In this document: positions 57,720 through 64,000 of the stretch, one piece after another | Layout: each line of letters begins with the position of its first letter | Numbering within the stretch: position 1 is the stretch's first letter | NCBI RefSeq assembly: GCF_000005505.3 | Contig: NC_016135.3 | Span: 3,868,001 to 3,932,000 of the forward strand | Direction of reading: 5' to 3' | DNA: 64,000 bases | Source of the DNA: Brachypodium distachyon | Lineage: Eukaryota; Streptophyta; Magnoliopsida; Poales; Poaceae | The notes under the pieces: model-generated | What the model saw: the letters and a program-made list of their open reading frames with translations, nothing else | What the model was told of the DNA's origin: nothing | The model's database searches: none | Position numbers and translations under genes: made by a program

Positions 57720-58019
57720 ACCGTTAAGTCAGTTCCCAAACATACTGATAAGTGGTGGTAAATTAAAAAAAATGTGGAGGTTTAGATATTCGGTGACAGT
57801 CCAAACCTGTCTCGCGTCCTTCTGTTCCTTCCGAATGACCGATCCTTCTTCTCGATCAGATCCCTCACCCATACATTGTTCGTCTTTCGACGTCTGGAAG
57901 CAAGACGTCAGTGCGTTCATCGTGCTTGTTGAGTTGGCGGTCCTGTTCATGCATGGGTGTTCATCAAACTCTCAGAGTCACCATTGCTGTTCAGATCGAT
58001 CCAGAGCTCTAGATCGACA
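57720..58019. other. No gene recognised; probable 5' part of the Harbinger remnant
   Basis: Contains no credible coding frame. The Harbinger frame becomes readable from about 58020. Confidence 0.3.
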
Positions 58020-59118
58020 ACACATTCGGTCACGATGGCGAAGAGGAGGATATTTCTATAATCTTGGCCATCCACAAGAACAAGCGGCCCAAGCACGGTG
58101 GCTCCGTGTTTGGCCGTGAGAAGCTGTGGAGGGAGAGGATTGATGCGCACAACCGGTTGATGCGGAGCTACTTCGTGGAGAACCCCATCTATCCTGAGAG
58201 GTACTTCCGCCGCCGGTTTGAGTGTGAAGAAATATGATCGTTTCTTTGAGCAAAGGAGGAATTGCACCGGAGAGCTTGGCCATAGCACCTACCAAAAGGT
58301 GACTGCCGCATTGCGGATGATGGCATATGGCATTCCGGCAGATCTTGTTGATGATCATTTGGCAATGGGTAAGAGCCAAGCCATCAAATGTGTCAAACGC
58401 TTTGCAGTAGGAATTTTGAGAGTGTTTGGAGAAGAGTACTTGAGAGCTCCCAATGCTCAAGACACGGCGAGGCTTTTGGGGATCAACAAGGCTCGTGGGT
58501 TTCCAGGTATGCTTGGGTCCATTGATTGCATGCATTGGAGGTGGAAAAATTGTCCTGCAGCATGGCATGGACAATTTCAAGGTCACAAGAAAGATTCCAC
58601 TATTATACTAGAGGCCGTTGCCGACCATGAGACTTGGTTTTGGCATGCTTTCTTTGGGATGCCCGGCTCTTGCAATGACATCAATCTTCTCCAACAATCA
58701 CCACTCTTTCAGAAGTTATCCATGGGTGAGTCCGAGCCGGTGGAGTTTAAGGCAAACGGAAACACATACAACATGGGATACTACCTTGCGGTGGTATCTA
58801 CCCGAAGTGGGCAACTTTTGTGAAGCCGGTTGTACAACCCAAAGGTAAGAAACAAGTTAATTTTCATAGTGCACAAGCGGCGGCTAGGAAAGATGTAGAG
58901 AGAGCATTTGGAATTTGCAAGCCCAATTTGCTATTGTGAGAGGACCGGCTCGGTTTTGGGACCAAGAGATTCTTTGGTACATCATGACCGCTTGTGTGAT
59001 CACGCATAACATGATCGTTGAGGACGAGCGTGGGCAAGATTTGGACTATAGCTACTATGAGTTGATGGGTCGTCTCGTGCGTGTTAAAAAAAATGAAGAC
59101 CGTTTGCCAAATTTCTAG
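58020..59118 (+). pseudogene. PIF/Harbinger transposase, degenerate
   Basis: The N-terminal part reads LAIHKNKRPKHGGSVFGREK and YPERYFRRRF. After a small deletion and frameshift near 58215, ELGHSTYQKVTAALRMMAYG follows, then the DDE core with GSIDCMHW (about 58517) and GSCNDINLL (about 58670). One base is missing after GYYLA (about 58792) and another after DVERAFGI (about 58915); in between the frame resumes with YPKWATFVKPV. The end is IVRGPARFW...HNMIVEDE. It belongs to the plant Harbinger transposase family; the Myb-like partner gene is not seen. Confidence 0.9.
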
Positions 59119-59464
59119 AAACCTATGAAGAGATCCGAGATGAGGATCAACATGTCAAACTTCAAAACGATCTCATGGAAAAGCGGTGGTCTTGGTTTGG
59201 CCAACAAAGCCACTAGGTTTTGTCTTATGCTGTTGTATGTGATGAACTTTGTCTTCGTATGCTCATTGGTGTGCTACTTGAACTATTTGTGTGAGAATTT
59301 GACGAACTATTTGTGAGTTGTAATAAACTATTCGGTACTATTTGTGATTGGTGTATTTAGATTTATTTGTCATGATACTCATGTTGTTTGTTGCATATAT
59401 GTTTGCAAACGTGAGAAGAAAACAAATTGTGTGGTGCTTTATTTTACATCATCTTGATTTTTGT

Positions 59465-59528
59465 CAGTACCCTATTTTACATCATCTGTAATGGCTCAGT
59501 ACCCTATTTTACATCATCTGTAATGGCT
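59465..59528. repeat. Perfect 32-bp tandem duplication
   Basis: CAGTACCCTATTTTACATCA... twice in a row (59465-59496, 59497-59528), in the non-coding right part of the Harbinger remnant. Confidence 0.9.
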
Positions 59529-59596
59529 TCCCTATTTTAGAACACGAAAAACTACAAAAGTGGTGCCCTATCCTAATTTTTCAGTGCCCACATCAT

Positions 59597-59611
59597 CTGT
59601 TGGAGATACTC
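59597..59611. mobile_element. Right terminus of the Harbinger element
   Basis: CTGTTGGAGATACTC followed by TTA. The complement GAGTATCTCCAACAG matches grass Harbinger ends and TTA is their target trinucleotide. The left terminus was not found. Confidence 0.6.
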
Positions 59612-59614
59612 TTA

Positions 59615-60246
59615 TGCTGTGTAACTTGTTTTCGATCCTTCCAAACAACCAAAGCGCGAGCAGAAAAGGTGATGCTGTGCCTCCAGTTTTAGGTTTTGTT
59701 TGTCCCTGGGGTGAGGTGAACTACGGTAACCTTATAAGCCCAGCCAGTTTTTTTTAAACTACTATTTCCGTTCCTAAATTTTTGTCGAAGTAAAGCCACG
59801 ACGACAGAATTTAAAAGCGGGTAGTAAGAATCTTTCGTGTTCTTGTTCCTTCGGTACTCCGGGGTTGCGATGGCAGCATGGCGAGCTTTTCCTACTTTTT
59901 AGTATTTATTAACTTTAGGTTGCTTACCAGTTACCACATATGTCACGTGGTTAATTTATTTTGCCTATTTCGTACAGTACTTCATTATCACTATGGTTCA
60001 TAACTTCAAATGTCTGGGTAAGAAAGGAAAGGGAGAGCTTAGGAAAGTTACCAGGAGCTTCCATCACGCTGTCACGTGCCCTGATGTACTGGGAGCGAAG
60101 TACTAGGAGAACAATCACCAATTCAGTTCGAGTCAAAGCCAAATGGAGCCTTCCCTCCAGAAGAACTTGCGCGCCACTCAATCGCATCCCCTACTTAAAA
60201 GTTAAAACCAGCAGCGAGGAGGCGGAAAGAAGGTCAAGAGATCACA
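59615..60246. other. Upstream region of UGT-B, no gene
   Basis: Contains a degraded MITE-like scrap (about 59758-59830). There is no clear TATA box in the last 100 bp before the ATG at 60247. Confidence 0.35.
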
Positions 60247-61800
60247 ATGGACAGCACAAGCACCACTGCCCAACGCAGCAGCGACGGACATGTGCTGCTC
60301 CTGCCGGCCCCGGGGATGCAGGGCCACGTCAACCCGATGCTGCAGCTCGGCTGCCGGCTCGCCTACCACGGCCTCCGCCCCACCCTCGTCCTCACCCGCT
60401 ACGTCCTCTCCACCGCCGAGGCCGCCACCATCGCCGGGTGCCCCTTCCCTCTGGCCGCAATCTCGGACGGCTTCGACGCCGGCGGGATCGCCTCGTGCCC
60501 GGACACCGCGGAGTACTTGCGCCGGATGGAATCCGTCGGCTCGGAGACGCTGTCGCGGCTCATCTCCGACGAGGCGCGGGCCGGGCGGCCCGTCAGGATG
60601 CTCGTGTACGACTCCCACCTGCCCTGGGCGCGGCGGACGGGAGCTCGGGCCGGATGACGTGCCGCCGTTTGTGGCCTCGCCGGAGTGGTACCCGGCGTTC
60701 ACGGAGTCGTCGCTGGGGCAGTTTGATGGACTGGAGGAGGCCGATGACGTGCTCGTCAACTCCTTCCGCGATCTGGAGCCAAAGGTGAGCACCACCTGTT
60801 TGTCCTTTTGATCAACTCAATAAAGTCAGAGGAACAAACATAGGGCATCCACGTATGCTTTGAAAATTGGCCTCCTCTAAATTTTAACAAATGTGCAATT
60901 TTCAAGTATAAATGTATATAGATTTATACAGTAGCCACACGCCCACACCATTGTTAGGGAAGTCAGTAAATGATTTGTGATCGAACAGGAAGCGGATTTC
61001 ATGGAATCGGCATGGCGCGCAAAGACTGTCGGTCCGACATTGCCTTCATTCTACCTAGAAGACGACCGGCTGCCATTGAACTAGACCTGCGGTTTCAATC
61101 TCTTCTCGAGCAATACTCCGTGCATGGAATGGCTAGACAAGCAGGCTCCTCATTCTATAGTCCTCGCATCCTATGGCACTGTCGCTGACCTCAACACAAC
61201 ACAGCTAGAAGAGCTAGGCTATGGATTGTGCAATTCTGGACAGCCTTTCCTTTGGGTGCTGAGGTCCAACGAGGCAGAAAAGTTGCCTGAAAAACTCCGT
61301 GAAAAATGCAACATGGAAGGACTAATTGTTCCTTTTTGTCCCCAGCTTGAAGTATTAGCTCATAAGGCTACAGGTATGAAACAACTAAGCTAGCACGCAA
61401 CAAGGCAAACAATGGTTAGCGAAATGTGGCAATGAATGAAACTTATGCTTGAAGCTGTCGTAATGCAGGTTGTTTCTTGACACATTGTGGATGGAACTCG
61501 ACAATCGAAGCGATCATCGCTGGTGTACCCATGGTTGTAATACCACAATGGGCGGATCAACCAACTACCGCAAAGTATGTGGAGAGCGGCCGGGGAATCG
61601 GATTGCGTGCTCGGCCGGACGATAAGTGCTTTGTGACGAGGGAAGAAGTAGAGAGGTGTGTCAAGGAGGTGATTGGTACAGAAAAGGAGTATAAAAGGAA
61701 TGCTGCTAAGTGGATGCACAAGGCCAAAGAGGCAATGCAAGAAAAAGGGAGCTCTGACAAGAACATTGCAGATTTTGCAGACAAGTATTTAGCAGATTAG
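60247..61800 (+). pseudogene. UDP-glycosyltransferase pseudogene UGT-B
   Basis: It keeps the exon plan of UGT-A: exon 1 60247-60784, exon 2 60989-61373, exon 3 61469-61800, with intact GT-AG sites. Exon 1 lacks roughly 50 codons after LPWARR and changes frame before ELGPDDVPP. Exon 2 has TAG after DDRLPLN (about 61081). The catalytic His (MQGHVNPM) and Asp (VYDSH) remain. The PSPG box is complete in length, but its first residue is Phe (FCPQLEV) instead of the nearly invariant Trp; HCGWNS and WADQ are kept. Product would be inactive. It lies on the opposite strand to UGT-A, with 5.2 kb between the two start codons. Confidence 0.93.
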
Positions 61801-64000
61801 AGATATGGGCTATGTTTAGAATGTTGTATTTTTTTGTAGGGGAACAGAGAATGTTGAACAACTTTCCTGCTGGTTGATCAAAGATGCGAATTAAGTTGTT
61901 GTTGCCTGTTTGGAGTCAGTGAAATTTGGCTCATTTGTTTCTTTTCCCTTTTTTGTGGCTGTAGCTTGTCAAAAGTACCACCAACCAAACTTCTCTTTTT
62001 AGACTAGTTCTCCAGCAACCCTACACTTCTGATTTCTCTCTTGCTCCTCAAACTCTTCTTCGACAGTGGCTTTGTCATAATTCGTACCGGAGAACAGCAC
62101 ATCCGTGACTAAGTTTCAACAAAAAAAGATTAAAATTAGATTTGAAAATAAAACTAACTTTTAGCTAATTTCTGAACCCTTTGAAATTTTTAGTGGCTAA
62201 CTTTCACGTGGCAACAAAAACAAGCCGGGTTGGTCACGTAGCGTCTGGCAGTTGGATCCAATTTGGGTTTTGTGAGAACGACTGTTCCAATAGTTATGTT
62301 TTTTTTAAACTACTAATAACAACCATGATTTTGTGAAACCCTAACCACAAAAAGTGCGGTTTGTGAAATTTACTAAAAATAATATTAAAAATTAGATTTG
62401 AAAATAAAACTAACATTCAGCTAAAAAATTTAAACTTCGAAATTTTTAGTGATGAATTTTCAACGATATGAGGTCAGGATTGTAAAAGACCACCTTTGAA
62501 AACAAAATGCTGAGGCCATTTGGAAATTGAGAGATCACTTTCCCACGACATCGTAATTAAAATTTCATAAAATCGGCAACAATCAACCTTGCCATCTGTG
62601 ACCATGCTGTTGGGCGATCTCGCCGGTGTACCAGGACGAAAAAAAGGAAGGAGTAAATAAATTATACCTTAGCATCAACGTAGAAGCAAGTACTTTTAAA
62701 CAGATGATATACACGAGTCAATTAAAATAAATAATATTCCTTATTAATTGATTAAAATAAATGTGAAAGTGCTAATTATTCAGCGAACATTTTGTACTAA
62801 GCAATAGTAGCAAAACCGCATTACACAATTTATTTGGTATGCAACATGAAGAGAAGGCGATGTTTAAAACCTTAATTCCTATTAGTTTTTATGTGTAGTA
62901 CTCGTCACATTAGACGACTTTCACATTAGAATTACTTTGTTGTTACATGGGCAACATAGCAAAGCTAAAATAGGCTTACATATGAACATAACTGGTGTAA
63001 TAGGATCATATATATATTCATGCCAATAAGTACTTGCTAGATTGAAGTGGGCATGGATTGTTCAAGCAGCAAGATGCGGTCTTCAGAATAGAATTCATCA
63101 GGTGTTTGTACTAAGTTTACGGAAGGCCATAGGTGTGCCGTCAACTGGCATTGGTGATGGAATGTAATCAACTTCGGCATCAGGATTGAGCAACTCCCAT
63201 CTGAAAAAAGGAAAATGAAAGATAATTATAAGAAATACTCCGTATTAAGCAAGTAAATACTAGCACGTAGGATAGCTGCAGTGTAGGACACGGGTTGGAC
63301 GGTGTAGAAGTTTTCAAAAATCTTGAAATTTGTCCCACAACACCATCACAGTAGTATAAGATGATCCACCGGTGCGATAGGAAAAACATGACCGTATGCG
63401 TCGGTGGCAAAAAAAAACAAGGAATTTCAGTTCGTCAGTGGACATATATTGCTCTGAGCTCTTGTTTTTTTTTACCACGGCACACTGAATCAGGAAAGTA
63501 ATATCATTGTCCCTACCATTTGCTATTTAAATCACCACCTATTTTTTCTTTGTGCAGCCAAGCTTTGAATGTATATTTTTCTTTGTGCAGCCAAGCTTTG
63601 AATGTATATTTGAATTCCAGTACAGAGATCACTGGAGATCAAATACAAGTACTATAAAAGCTGAAATAAACTCGTGTAACTAAATAGTAAGTGAGCAAAC
63701 AAATACGGAGTAGTTTGCAATCTATCAATAAAGTTTTATAAACTTTATACATGTGGATATTCCAAGTTCTCAACTTTCATGCAAACTTTTGCCTTGGTGG
63801 CCTATGAAGAAATTAAGTAAGCACCAAGCCACACTTTTAGCTACTCATTCCTCCCTTTCTAAGTTACGTAGTAGTGGACCAAACATTGACACATTTTCTC
63901 GCGAAAACTTGCAGATATCTAGCCACAGTTCATTCTAATATTTACATGGGAATTTTGTTTGAAGATAATGCAGGTGGTTGCAGGCAAAACCACGCCCACT
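61801..64000. other. 3' flank of UGT-B and intergenic sequence, no gene
   Basis: AT-rich with no credible ORF. A direct repeat of about 70-75 bp (AAAATTAGATTTGAAAATAA...) lies at 62132-62205 and 62386-62455. A short open frame at 63753-63938 has no recognisable domain. Confidence 0.45.
63545..63611. repeat. 33-bp tandem duplication
   Basis: CTTTGTGCAGCCAAGCTTTG... with the following ATGTATATTT recurs after 33 bp. Confidence 0.9.

Overview
The window is nuclear DNA of a grass, most likely a Pooideae/Triticeae-type species with a large, repeat-rich genome. The evidence is a dense nest of grass transposon families: an Angela-like copia LTR, Tat-lineage gypsy elements with two RNase H domains, a SIRE/Maximus-like copia, CACTA, hAT, PIF/Harbinger, Stowaway, LINE and small Helitron copies. 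Between them sit a few low-copy genes with plant intron structure. There are no rRNA or tRNA genes and nothing bacterial.

Layout. 1-2.6 kb: end of a gypsy chromovirus with its 3' LTR. 2.6-5.5 kb: minus-strand CACTA gene for an Ulp1-like protease, split inside an exon by a 1,327-bp solo LTR with a perfect GGCCA target duplication. 5.5-12.3 kb: mosaic of Tat-lineage pieces, including a 510-bp stretch present twice. 12.3-15.6 kb: CACTA ends and a small ORF with UIM-like motifs. 15.6-26.9 kb: dismantled UDP-glycosyltransferase copy (UGT-C) whose intron holds a complete 3,484-bp hAT element, and whose first exon is interrupted by about 6.4 kb that includes Helitron material. 27.6-29.1 kb: a DUF247 gene with a single frameshift. 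31.8-41.6 kb: a Tat LTR carrying a nested 3.8-kb solo LTR, then a truncated SIRE-like copia. 41.6-51.1 kb: a minus-strand Tat element with RT, two RNase H domains, integrase, tandem repeats and an intron-containing gene on the opposite strand. 51-52.7 kb: LINE remnants in opposite orientations. 52.9-55.1 kb: UGT-A, three exons with an open frame (469 aa). 56-59.6 kb: LINE and Harbinger remnants. 60.2-61.8 kb: UGT-B, a pseudogene on the plus strand. 61.8-64 kb: no gene seen.

Working parts. The only conventional host gene that looks functional is UGT-A. It resembles the grass UGT group that contains the barley and Brachypodium deoxynivalenol glucosyltransferases. UGT-A and UGT-C are copies of one segment that includes about 450-650 bp of 5' flank; UGT-B is a more distant cluster member. 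The DUF247 gene is one base away from an open frame.

The most unusual structure is the antisense gene in the Tat element at 41.57-43.94 kb. It has at least three exons joined by two short GT-AG introns that keep one reading frame, and it codes for a disordered, NLS-like N-terminal part followed by a long coiled coil. Introns on the antisense strand cannot be spliced from the element's own genomic RNA, so they would survive retrotransposition. A second Tat fragment at 7.5-8.2 kb has the same antisense, intron-bearing organisation.
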